A stretch of DNA of 64,000 nt from positions 3,286,001-3,350,000 of the forward strand of contig CP077641.1 of NCBI GenBank assembly GCA_019056435.1, written 5' to 3'. The notes beneath the pieces are model-generated. The model searched no databases. It worked only from the letters and a program-made list of their open reading frames with translations, and was not told the origin of the DNA. This stretch comes from Stutzerimonas stutzeri (GTDB lineage: Bacteria; Pseudomonadota; Gammaproteobacteria; Pseudomonadales; Pseudomonadaceae). Positions 20,234-28,621 of this stretch are shown here, piece after piece; within the stretch, counting starts at the first letter, position 1, and every line of letters starts with the position of its first letter. The position numbers and the translations under genes were made by a program.

Positions 20234-20421
20234 CAGGCGGTTTCCTAATCTGGCGCTGTGCGCTCTTTTGCAGGCCGGGGATGGTAGCAAAGCCGCTTTA
20301 TTCCGCTAAATAACCTTTAGGCTTCCATACCCATTCTTCACGGAATAAGCGTTGCGTTGCGTCCCTCGGGGCATGCCGTTAGAGTGCCGGCTCCAATTTT
20401 TCTGCTTTGAGGAGTGGCCCC

Positions 20422-21039
20422 GTGGAAATTGCCTGTCTCGACCTGGAAGGTGTACTGGTTCCGGAAATCTGGATCGCCTTTGCCGAGGCCACCGGAATCG
20501 AGTCGCTTCGGGCGACGACGCGCGACATCCCTGACTACGACGTGCTGATGAAGCAACGCCTGCGGATTCTCGACGAGCACGGGCTCAAGCTCGCTGACAT
20601 TCAGAAGGTCATCTCGACACTGACGCCGCTGGATGGCGCTGTCGAGTTCGTCGACTGGCTGCGTGAGCGGTTCCAGGTCGTGATCCTGTCGGATACCTTC
20701 TATGAGTTCTCCCAGCCGCTGATGCGTCAGCTCGGCTTCCCGACGCTGCTCTGCCATCGCCTCATCACCGACGATTCGGATCGGGTCGTGGATTACCAGC
20801 TGCGGCAGAAGGATCCCAAGCGTCAGTCGGTCATCGCGCTGAAAAGTCTGTATTACCGTGTGATCGCGGCAGGCGATTCGTATAACGACACCACCATGCT
20901 GGCCGAGGCGCATGCCGGTATTCTGTTCCACGCGCCCGACAACGTCATCCGCGAATTCCCGCAGTTCCCGGCCGTGCATACCTTCGATGCGCTCAAGCAG
21001 GAATTCATCAAGGCGTCCAACCGCAAGCTGAGCCTCTGA
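20422..21039 (+). CDS. thrH: Phosphoserine phosphatase / homoserine phosphotransferase ThrH
   Basis: HAD-superfamily protein of 205 residues, close in sequence to P. aeruginosa ThrH. The nucleophile motif is CLDLEGV (D-x-E rather than the usual D-x-D, as in ThrH). The other HAD motifs are LSDTFYEF, KDPKRQSV and GDSYNDTTML. It removes phosphate from phosphoserine and can move it to homoserine, linking serine and threonine synthesis. The start is GTG at 20422, matching the family start EIACLDLEG, with AGGAG about nine bases upstream. Confidence 0.95.
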   Translation: MEIACLDLEGVLVPEIWIAFAEATGIESLRATTRDIPDYDVLMKQRLRILDEHGLKLADIQKVISTLTPLDGAVEFVDWLRERFQVVILSDTFYEFSQPLMRQLGFPTLLCHRLITDDSDRVVDYQLRQKDPKRQSVIALKSLYYRVIAAGDSYNDTTMLAEAHAGILFHAPDNVIREFPQFPAVHTFDALKQEFIKASNRKLSL

Positions 21040-21063
21040 CCGAGCCCCGGGTGCGCCGAACGG

Positions 21064-22412
21064 TCAAGGCTCGGCGGCGCACTCCAGCGTTCTCAGCAAT
21101 ACCCCGACCTTGTCCATTGACTCGCGATACTCGGCCTGCCAGTCAGAGTCCGCGACGATGCCGCCTCCACCCCAGCACGTGGCCTGCCCGTCCTTCATCA
21201 GCAGCGAGCGGATGGCAATGGAGCTGTCCATTTCTCCTCGCACATCCAGATACAGCAACGATCCGCAATAGATCGACCGGCGAGTAGGTTCCAGCTCGTC
21301 GATGATCTGCATGGCTCGAATCTTCGGGGCGCCGGTAATCGATCCGCCAGGGAAACTGCCGGCCAGCAGATCCAGGGCGTCCTTGCCGGGCGCCAGGGTG
21401 CCGGTTACGCAGCTGACCAGATGGTGGACGTTCGGGTAGCTCTCCAGGCTGAAAAGTTCGGGCACTCTGACGCTGCCAGTCTGGCAGGTGCGCCCCAGGT
21501 CGTTACGCAGCAGATCGACGATCATCAGGTTTTCGGCGCGATCCTTGGCGCTCGCGAGCAACGCCTGGGCCTGTTCGGCATCGGCGCGGGGATCGGCGTG
21601 ACGAGGGCGGGTTCCCTTGATCGGTCGGGTTTCGACTTGGCCCTCGCTCAGACGCAGGAACCGCTCAGGCGAGAGGCTTAGGATGGCATCGCTGCCCAGC
21701 GAAACAAAACCTGCGTAAGGAGTAGGGCAGGCCGCGCGGAGCCGCCTGTAGGCTTCCCACGGGTCGCCCTCGTAAGGCGCGCGGAAGCGTTGGGCGAAAT
21801 TGACCTGATAACAGTCGCCTGCCGTGATGTAGCGATGGATGCGTTCGATCGCCTGTCGATACTGGTCGGCTTGCAGGTCGGGCTCGAAGCGCCCACGCAG
21901 GCGAAAGGAGCTGGGCGCGGTGAGCGTCTCGGCGCCGAAGAGGCGAATGATTCGTTGACGCTCGCCATCGGCCAGCGTTGGATGGAACACCAACTGGCAA
22001 GTCCCCAGATGGTGGTCGCTGACCAGTGCCCAGGAATAGAGTCCGAATCGGGCGTCCGGCAACGCGAGGTCGTCGTTGGACTGTCTTTTCAGGCGCTCCA
22101 GCCGCGCGCCAAAGTCGTAAGCGAGGAAACCCAGCAAGCCGCCAACGAAGGGCAATGCCATGCCCTTGGGGGCTTGCGCCGGGCCAACATTCGCGTGGTC
22201 GCGCGCAGGCGCTCGAAAAATGCGCCGCCAGACTCGTCAGGCCATGGCTCGACGACGTCCAGTGGCCATGCGCTCAACAGATCGTAGCGGCCTCGCGTGG
22301 CGGTCGGGCGGCCGGAATCCAGCAGAATCGCGCCTGGCGCGTGGCGAACCCGCTCGAACCAGGGCGCCGGATCGGCGAGGTAGGGTAGTGGGTATATCGA
22401 ACAGGAGGGCAT
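21064..22412 (-). CDS. pabB: Aminodeoxychorismate synthase component I, frameshifted
   Basis: PabB, about 450 residues, turns chorismate and ammonia (from PabA) into aminodeoxychorismate for folate synthesis. The N-terminal part starts MPSCSIYPLPYLADPAPWF. The C-terminal chorismate-binding domain includes GDCYQVNFAQRF, SLSPERFL, ETRPIKGTRPR, NLMIVDLLRNDLGR, GSFPGGSITGAPK and CWGGGGIVADSD. One base is missing in a GCGCGC run near 22199-22206. Joining the frames gives FFERLR through NVGPAQAPKGMALPFVGG. It lies downstream of the retropepsin-like operon on the same strand, with a 42-base gap. Confidence 0.9.
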
Positions 22413-22454
22413 TCGAGTCGTTCGGTTGATGACCCGGCGTTCGCCGGGCCAGGG

Positions 22455-23438
22455 TCAGGCGTGGCTGGGAATGTGGCCGAACAGCTCCTGGGCGAAGCGG
22501 ACGCGCTCTTCGGGCGTTTCCTGGACACCTTTTTCCTTGAGCGCCTCGATGCGGTTCTCGATGGCATGGGCGCGGTGGGTCAGGCCGCAGTCGTTGGCGA
22601 TCTGGATGTTCAGGCCGGGGCGGGCGTTGAGCTCGAGGATTAGCGGGCCCTTGTCCTGATCCAGCACCATGTCAACGCCGATGTAGCCGAGCCCGCACAG
22701 CTCGTAACAGCCGGCGGCGAGCTTCATGAAGCCGTCCCAGTTGGGCAGCTGTACGCCATCCACCGCGTTGGTCGTGTCGGGGTGCTTGGTGATCTTGTTG
22801 TTCAGCCAGGTACCGCGAAGTGTGATGCCGGTCGCCAGATCGACCCCGACGCCGATGGCGCCCTGGTGCAGGTTTGCCTTGCCGCCGGATTGGCGGGTCG
22901 GCAGACGCAGCATTGCCATCACCGGATACCCCATGAGCACGATGATGCGGATGTCCGGGACGCCTTCGTAACTGATGCTCTTGAAGATCGGATCCGGTGT
23001 GACGCGGTACTCGATCAGTGCGCGGTCACGATGGCCGCCCAGCGAGTAAAGCCCGGTAAGGATGTTCGAAATCTGATGCTCGATTTCCTCGTGGGTGATG
23101 ATCTTGCCGGACACCGTGCGATAGCGCCCCTCGAAGCGGTCGGCGATGACCAGGATGCCGTCACCGCCTGCGCCCTGGGCGGGCTTGACCACGAAGTCGA
23201 CGTGGTCCTTGACGATATCCCTGAGCTTGTCGATGTCCTTCTCGGTTTCGATGATCCCGTACAGCTCCGGCACGTCGATGCCGGCCTCGACCGCCCGTTC
23301 CTTGGTGATGATCTTGTCATCGACGATCGGATACAGGTGGCGCTTGTTGTACTTGAGCACATAGTCCGCATTACGGCGGTTGATGCCCATGATGCCCTTG
23401 GCTTCAAGGGCCTTCCACGTCTTGATCAGACCGAACAT
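22455..23438 (-). CDS. rloC: ATP-grasp protein, alpha-L-glutamate ligase-like (RloC type)
   Basis: RimK-like ATP-grasp enzyme of 327 residues. It has the glycine-rich ATP loop FVVKPAQGAGGDGILV, then PDIRIIVLMGYPVMAMLRLP, and the metal-binding end LILELNARPGLNIQIAN. The family (alpha-L-glutamate ligase-related) has no proven substrate. It is the last gene of a three-gene unit with a retropepsin-like protease and a membrane protein. I recall this operon being named rlo (retropepsin-like operon) and linked to osmotic tolerance in Pseudomonas. The symbol rests on that memory and on gene order. The upstream gene ends four bases before it. Confidence 0.8.
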   Translation of the reverse strand: MFGLIKTWKALEAKGIMGINRRNADYVLKYNKRHLYPIVDDKIITKERAVEAGIDVPELYGIIETEKDIDKLRDIVKDHVDFVVKPAQGAGGDGILVIADRFEGRYRTVSGKIITHEEIEHQISNILTGLYSLGGHRDRALIEYRVTPDPIFKSISYEGVPDIRIIVLMGYPVMAMLRLPTRQSGGKANLHQGAIGVGVDLATGITLRGTWLNNKITKHPDTTNAVDGVQLPNWDGFMKLAAGCYELCGLGYIGVDMVLDQDKGPLILELNARPGLNIQIANDCGLTHRAHAIENRIEALKEKGVQETPEERVRFAQELFGHIPSHA

Positions 23439-23441
23439 GGC

Positions 23442-24968
23442 TCAATCCTTCAGAAAGGCTTTGAATCGGAACAGCTCGGTCAGGCGATAGCCGCGGTAGC
23501 GACCCATCGCCAACATGAAGCCCACCATGATCAACAGCACGGCCGGGAAGGTGAAGATGAAGTAGGTCAGCTCCGGGATGCTCATCAGCAAGTGCGCGAG
23601 CGTGGCGGCAATCAGGGTACCGACGGCGACCTTGAAGGCATGGCTGGCGCCGCGCTCTTCCCAGGTGATCGACAGGCGCTCGATGGTCATCGTCAGGATC
23701 ACCATCGGGAACAGGGCCACCGACAGGCCGCGTTCCAGGCCCAGCTTGTGGCTGAGCAGGCTGATAACGGCGATCAGCACCACCACGAACGTCAGGACTA
23801 CGGACAAACGCGGCAGCATCTGAAGCTTGAGGTGCTCGAGGTAGGAGCGCAGCGAAAGGCCGAGCGCGGTGATCAGGGTGAACAGGATAATGCCGAAGCC
23901 CAGCTGGGTTTCGCGGAAGGCCAGGGCAATCAACACCGGGGTGAACGTGCCCAGTGTCTGCAGGCCGCCCAGGTTCCGCAGAATGAGGATCACCAATACG
24001 CCGATCGGGATCATGATCATGATCTGGTAGGTCTGCTGGGTCTGCAGTGGCAGGCCGTATAGCGAGTACTCGAGGAAGTCGGCGTCCGTGTTTTCGTCCG
24101 TCAGCTTGGCCAGGCGGATGGCGTTCATTTCACTGCTGTTGAGCGTAAAGGTCACCTGCGCGTTGCGGCCGCCTTCGAGGCTGAGCAGCGGGTCGTCACC
24201 TGTCCACCAGATCAGGCGATCCTTGGGCAGGCCTTGCTCGCCGTTCTCGGGGTTGAAGTAGAGCCATTTATCGCCGTTGAAACTGCGCAACCAAAGTTCA
24301 GGGGACTGCGCCGTGTCGGCGGCCAGGCGAATGGTATGCACACGCTCCATCGGGACGTGCGCGATGGACAGCAGCAGCTCGACCACGCGTGCCTTGTTGG
24401 CAGTCGAGGCGTCGCCGCCAAGCAGCAGCCTCACATTGTCGTCGTTGGCATTGTTGACGCGCTTGATGGCCTCGCTGATGAAGGTCTCGACGTCGGCCGA
24501 ATGTTGGCGGATCGGCGAAAGCAAGGCTTCTGCGGCGATCTTTTCGGCGCCTTCGACCGGGATGCTGTCGCGGAAGATGGGGCCGGTGGTCTTGGTCTGC
24601 TCGCCGCTGTAGCGGCGCGTCAGCACCAGGCGGTAGTAGAGGGTCTGGTTGCCGTTCGCGCGGCGTGCGGACCAGGTGACGCGGCGGTTGCCGTCGGCGC
24701 GGTTGATGCTGACGCCATAGTTGTTCGAGATGAAGCTCTCGTTGAGGCTGACGAATTCCTGGGTCAGTGGCGGCACGTACATCTGCAGCTTCACCGGCTC
24801 GCGCGCGTTGGTCTGGAATTCGATCTTGGCGTCGATGTTCCACAGATCGTCCGTCTCGTCTTCGGTCACGGGAATGCCGAGGAAGAAAATCTGGTACGCC
24901 GTGATCGCGACTCCCAGCGTGACGAGCAGGAAGATCAAGACTTTGAGGTGCAGGGTCAGGGAGCGCAT
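23442..24968 (-). CDS. rloB: Inactive-transglutaminase membrane protein with 7TM domain (RloB / UUP1 type)
   Basis: Inner-membrane protein of 508 residues. One N-terminal anchor (residues 8-29) is followed by a large periplasmic region (about 30-260) containing a transglutaminase-like fold that lacks an obvious Cys-His-Asp triad. Seven closely spaced C-terminal helices (about 335-490) start at IMIMIPIGVLVILIL and end with FPAVLLIMVGFMLAMG. This matches the UUP1/7TM_transglut fusion family. It is the middle gene of the operon, between the retropepsin-like protease and the ATP-grasp protein, which suggests that it links periplasmic and cytoplasmic activities. Confidence 0.82.
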   Translation of the reverse strand: MRSLTLHLKVLIFLLVTLGVAITAYQIFFLGIPVTEDETDDLWNIDAKIEFQTNAREPVKLQMYVPPLTQEFVSLNESFISNNYGVSINRADGNRRVTWSARRANGNQTLYYRLVLTRRYSGEQTKTTGPIFRDSIPVEGAEKIAAEALLSPIRQHSADVETFISEAIKRVNNANDDNVRLLLGGDASTANKARVVELLLSIAHVPMERVHTIRLAADTAQSPELWLRSFNGDKWLYFNPENGEQGLPKDRLIWWTGDDPLLSLEGGRNAQVTFTLNSSEMNAIRLAKLTDENTDADFLEYSLYGLPLQTQQTYQIMIMIPIGVLVILILRNLGGLQTLGTFTPVLIALAFRETQLGFGIILFTLITALGLSLRSYLEHLKLQMLPRLSVVLTFVVVLIAVISLLSHKLGLERGLSVALFPMVILTMTIERLSITWEERGASHAFKVAVGTLIAATLAHLLMSIPELTYFIFTFPAVLLIMVGFMLAMGRYRGYRLTELFRFKAFLKD

Positions 24969-24972
24969 TGGG

Positions 24973-25509
24973 TTACTCGTCAGCGTCGGATACGGTGATG
25001 CAGCCAGGTTTGCCGGCAGCGTAGGTGAGGCTCGGGTCGACCAGCGCCCCGAAGCGGGTAAGGGCGTCGGAGCCGATCAGAAGCGGGTATTGGAAGGCAC
25101 TGCGATCGGTGAGGTTCACTTCGATGCTGCGCCGAGCCGCGCCCATGCAGAGGTCCAGTTCGACGACCGGGCGCGGTGTGTAGGTCTTGTCCTCGTCCGG
25201 GTCGAAATCGCCGGCGCGTCGCTTGATCTTGCTGATGCGTTGTAGGGGTAGCTCGATCGGGCGGTCATGGGCCTCGTCAATCGCCAGGTAGAAACGCACC
25301 CAATTCTTACCGTCGCGCTTGAAGCGTTCGATATCGCGTGCGCTGAGTGAGGCGGTTTGCGCCCCGGTGTCGAGTTTGGCTTGCACTTCCAGATCGAAAC
25401 CAGGTAAGGCCACGTGCTCGTTCAGGCCGTAGATGGTTTTGTCGGCGGCATGAGAAAGCAGAGGGACAGGCAGTAGGCACAGCAGTAGAAGGTAGGGTCT
25501 GACGCTCAT
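24973..25509 (-). CDS. rloA: Retropepsin-like aspartic peptidase, periplasmic (RloA type)
   Basis: Protein of 178 residues with an N-terminal signal peptide (MSVRPYLLLLCLLPVPLLSH, then AA). The mature domain has the single aspartic protease motif KLDTGAQTASLSA, so it would act as a dimer, like retroviral proteases. The family was formerly called ATP-dependent zinc protease or DUF785, usually next to RimK-like genes as here. PLLIGSDALTRFGALVDP is the second conserved block. The start at 25509 gives the signal peptide directly. It is the first gene of the operon, followed by the membrane protein after 4 bases. Confidence 0.82.
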   Translation of the reverse strand: MSVRPYLLLLCLLPVPLLSHAADKTIYGLNEHVALPGFDLEVQAKLDTGAQTASLSARDIERFKRDGKNWVRFYLAIDEAHDRPIELPLQRISKIKRRAGDFDPDEDKTYTPRPVVELDLCMGAARRSIEVNLTDRSAFQYPLLIGSDALTRFGALVDPSLTYAAGKPGCITVSDADE

Positions 25510-25683
25510 AGATCCAGGCGTAGTCGAGTCGGAAGAAGCATGGCGGAACAACGGCACATGCGCTTGAACGATCACGAACAGCGAACGCTGACCGCGGCGA
25601 AGTATCGCTGCATTCTAGCATGGCGTCCTTGGGGTCGCGAGAAGGCCAATGCAGCGCTTGCTTGTCGTCTCTCGATCTTGAGG

Positions 25684-25691
25684 TGTCGACA
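25684..25691. promoter_or_regulatory. Candidate PrpR operator 1
   Basis: A perfect palindrome TGTCGACA within GTGTCGACAAT. I recall the GntR-type PrpR consensus as ATTGTCGACAAT, which this closely matches. It lies 78 bases upstream of prpR and 75 bp from a second similar site. Confidence 0.5.
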
Positions 25692-25758
25692 ATCTACCTT
25701 GGTATACGTTGACCCTCTGCAGTTTGCAGGCGTAGATTTGCGAAAAACTCGCCGCAAG

Positions 25759-25766
25759 TGTCAACA
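25759..25766. promoter_or_regulatory. Candidate PrpR operator 2
   Basis: TGTCAACA in AGTGTCAACAAT differs by one base from operator 1 and ends two bases before the prpR start codon. Binding here would block transcription or translation initiation of the whole prp operon. Confidence 0.4.
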
Positions 25767-25768
25767 AT

Positions 25769-26491
25769 ATGCTCGATACGCTCATTCCGAACTCGTCAGC
25801 CGCCGCCGATAGCGGAACCCTGTCCGAGCATGTGTTCCGCTCGATCCAGGCCGCGATCATCCGTGGGGACATCGCACCTGGCAGCAAGATATCGGAGCCT
25901 GAGCTCGCCAGAACCTACGGCATCAGCCGCGGACCGCTGCGCGAAGCCATTCACCGGCTCGAAGGCCAGAAGCTGCTCGTCCGGGTTCCTCATGTCGGGG
26001 CGCGGGTGGTGTCCTTGAGCCACGCTGAACTCATCGAACTCTATGAGATTCGCGAATCGCTGGAGGGCATGGCATGCCGTCTCGCCGCCGAGCGTATGAG
26101 CGAGGCGGAAATCGACGAGTTGCGCCGTGTGCTCGATACTCACGAGCGTGACGAGGCCTTCCAGGCTGGTGTGGGTTATTACCAGCAGGAAGGTGATTTT
26201 GACTTCCACTATCGCATCATCCAGGGCAGCGGAAACCGTACCCTCACCCAGATGCTCTGCGGCGAGCTCTATCAACTGGTACGGATGTACCGGATCCAGT
26301 TTTCGACCACTCCCAACCGGCCGCGGCAGGCCTTCGCCGAGCATCACCGCATCCTTGATGCGATCGCCGACCGGGACGGTGAACTGGCCGAGCTGCTGAT
26401 GCGCCGCCATATCTGCGCGTCCAAGCGCAACATCGAGCGTCACTACCAGGGCGTTCGCCAACAGACACCACAGACAAGAGGTGAGGCATGA
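25769..26491 (+). CDS. prpR: GntR-family regulator of propionate catabolism
   Basis: Regulator of 240 residues. The N-terminal winged helix-turn-helix (about residues 18-85) shows [21 protein letters not shown], and the C-terminal FCD all-helical ligand domain contains the metal-binding residues typical of the FadR group ([23 protein letters not shown]). It probably senses a methylcitrate-cycle intermediate and represses the operon it heads. Its stop overlaps the start of prpB (ATGA), so it is translated together with the structural genes. Two TGTC-ACA palindromes lie just upstream. Confidence 0.9.
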   Translation: MLDTLIPNSSAAADSGTLSEHVFRSIQAAIIRGDIAPGSKISEPELARTYGISRGPLREAIHRLEGQKLLVRVPHVGARVVSLSHAELIELYEIRESLEGMACRLAAERMSEAEIDELRRVLDTHERDEAFQAGVGYYQQEGDFDFHYRIIQGSGNRTLTQMLCGELYQLVRMYRIQFSTTPNRPRQAFAEHHRILDAIADRDGELAELLMRRHICASKRNIERHYQGVRQQTPQTRGEA

Positions 26492-27375
26492 CACTTCCAA
26501 CACCCGGCCAACGCTTTCGCGACGCCGTCGCCAGTGAGCATCCTCTGCAGGTGGTCGGCGCGATCAACGCCAACCATGCGCTGCTTGCCAAGCGCGCCGG
26601 CTTCAAGGCGATTTACCTCTCCGGCGGCGGCGTAGCGGCCGGCTCGCTCGGGCTACCGGACCTGGGCATCACCGGGCTGGACGACGTGCTGACCGACGTC
26701 CGCCGGATCACCGACGTCTGCGATCTACCGTTGCTGGTCGATGTCGATACCGGTTTCGGCGCTTCGGCATTCAACGTGGCGCGTACCGTGAAGTCGATGA
26801 TCAAGTTCGGTGCCGCTGCGATCCATATCGAGGATCAGGTCGGCGCCAAGCGTTGTGGCCATCGGCCCAACAAGGAAATCGTGAGCCAGCAGGAGATGGT
26901 CGATCGGATCAAGGCGGCGGTTGACGCCCGCACCGACGACAGCTTCGTGATCATGGCGCGAACTGACGCGCTGGCCGTCGAGGGGCTGGATGCGGCACTC
27001 GAACGTGCTCAAGCCTGCGTCGAGGCGGGGGCCGACATGGTCTTCCCGGAGGCGATCACCGAGCTGGCCATGTACAAGCAGTTCGCCGAGCGCGTCGGCG
27101 CGCCCATCCTGGCGAATATCACCGAATTCGGCGCGACGCCGCTGTACACCACCGATGAGCTGGCAAGCGTCGACGTCTCGCTGGTGCTTTACCCACTGTC
27201 GGCCTTCCGCGCCATGAACAAGGCCGCGGAAAACGTCTACACCGCCATCCGCCGCGACGGCACTCAGAAGAACGTCGTCGACACCATGCAGACCCGCATG
27301 GAGTTGTACGAGCGCATCAACTATCACGCATTCGAGCAGAGCCTTGACGCGCTGTTCGCGCAGAAGAAGGGCTGA
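26488..27375 (+). CDS. prpB: Methylisocitrate lyase
   Basis: Enzyme of 295 residues that splits 2-methylisocitrate into succinate and pyruvate, the last step of the 2-methylcitrate cycle. Family motifs: [16 protein letters not shown] near the N-terminus, metal-binding [21 protein letters not shown] with the catalytic Cys, and ARTDA. The length is normal for PrpB (about 295) and much shorter than isocitrate lyase. It overlaps prpR by four bases and is followed by prpC after 58 bases. Confidence 0.96.
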   Translation: MTLPTPGQRFRDAVASEHPLQVVGAINANHALLAKRAGFKAIYLSGGGVAAGSLGLPDLGITGLDDVLTDVRRITDVCDLPLLVDVDTGFGASAFNVARTVKSMIKFGAAAIHIEDQVGAKRCGHRPNKEIVSQQEMVDRIKAAVDARTDDSFVIMARTDALAVEGLDAALERAQACVEAGADMVFPEAITELAMYKQFAERVGAPILANITEFGATPLYTTDELASVDVSLVLYPLSAFRAMNKAAENVYTAIRRDGTQKNVVDTMQTRMELYERINYHAFEQSLDALFAQKKG

Positions 27376-27433
27376 AGCGCGTAGCACGAAGCGACTTTGC
27401 AATATCCAGAATAAATCCAAGAAGGAGAACGCA

Positions 27434-28561
27434 ATGGCTGAAGCAAAAGTACTGAGCGGGGCGGGGCTGCGTGGGCAGATCGCCGGCCAGACCGCACTAT
27501 GCACCGTCGGCAAGGAAGGTGCGGGCCTCACCTATCGTGGTTATGACGTGCGCGACCTGGCCGCCGTGGCCGATTTCGAGGAAGTCGCCCATCTGCTGTT
27601 CCATGGCGAGCTACCCAACGTGGATCAGTTGGCCCGCTACAAGGCGCGCCTGAAGACGATGCGCGACCTGCCGCAAGCGCTCAAGGAAGTGCTCGAGCGC
27701 ATTCCATCGAGTGCACATCCGATGGACGTGATGCGCACCGGCGCATCGATGCTGGGCACACTTGAGCCCGAGCTCAGCTTCGATCAGCAGCGCGACGTGG
27801 CCGAGCGGCTGATGGCGGCCTTCCCGGCGATCATGTGCTACTGGTATCGCTTCAGTCATGACGGGGTGCGGATCGACTGTAACAGTGATGAGGACACCCT
27901 GGGCGGGCATTTTCTGGCGCTGCTGCACGGCAAGAAACCGAGCGATCTGCATGTCAAGGTGATGAACGTCTCGCTGATTCTTTACGCCGAGCATGAGTTC
28001 AACGCGTCGACCTTCACCGCACGTGTCTGCGCCTCGACCCTCTCCGACCTCTATTCCTGCGTGACCGGCGCTATCGGCTCGCTACGTGGCCCATTGCATG
28101 GCGGTGCCAACGAAGCCGCGATGGACATGATTCAGCAATGGAAGTCGCCAGACGAGGCGGTGCAGGGCATCCTCGGCATGCTCGAGCGCAAGGACAAGAT
28201 CATGGGATTCGGCCATGCCATCTATAAAGAGTCGGATCCGCGCAACGAGGTGATCAAAGTCTGGGCGAAAAAGCTTGCCGACGAGGTCGGTGACACCGTC
28301 CTGTATCCGGTGTCGGTCGCGGTCGACGAGACCATGTGGGCACAGAAGAAACTCTTCCCCAACGCCGACTTCTACCACGCTTCGGCGTATCACTTCATGG
28401 GCATCCCCACCAAGCTGTTCACACCGATCTTCGTTTGCTCGCGGGTAACCGGCTGGGCGTCCCATGTGTTCGAACAACGCAGCAACAACCGCATCATCCG
28501 GCCGAGTGCCGACTACATCGGCCCGGAGCAGCGCGCGGTCGTTCCGCTCGCCGAGCGCTGA
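27434..28561 (+). CDS. prpC: 2-methylcitrate synthase
   Basis: Citrate synthase fold enzyme of 375 residues condensing propionyl-CoA with oxaloacetate. Catalytic blocks: LHGGANEAAMDM and MGFGHAIYKESDPRNEV (histidines), and the C-terminal VTGWASHVFEQRSNN with substrate-binding Arg. The length and prp context separate it from the housekeeping GltA (about 430 residues). The ATG at 27434 is preceded by AAGGAG. Confidence 0.96.
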   Translation: MAEAKVLSGAGLRGQIAGQTALCTVGKEGAGLTYRGYDVRDLAAVADFEEVAHLLFHGELPNVDQLARYKARLKTMRDLPQALKEVLERIPSSAHPMDVMRTGASMLGTLEPELSFDQQRDVAERLMAAFPAIMCYWYRFSHDGVRIDCNSDEDTLGGHFLALLHGKKPSDLHVKVMNVSLILYAEHEFNASTFTARVCASTLSDLYSCVTGAIGSLRGPLHGGANEAAMDMIQQWKSPDEAVQGILGMLERKDKIMGFGHAIYKESDPRNEVIKVWAKKLADEVGDTVLYPVSVAVDETMWAQKKLFPNADFYHASAYHFMGIPTKLFTPIFVCSRVTGWASHVFEQRSNNRIIRPSADYIGPEQRAVVPLAER

Positions 28562-28621
28562 TGGACAACGGGGAGCCGAGTGCTCCCCGGACATGCACAC
28601 ACCGAATCGAGTCTTTCCGGC

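Noticed and set aside
22782..24062. 426-residue open reading frame on the plus strand
   Set aside because: It is antisense to the rloC/rloB-type genes and its translation is low-complexity His/Gln/Asp-rich sequence, typical of a shadow frame.
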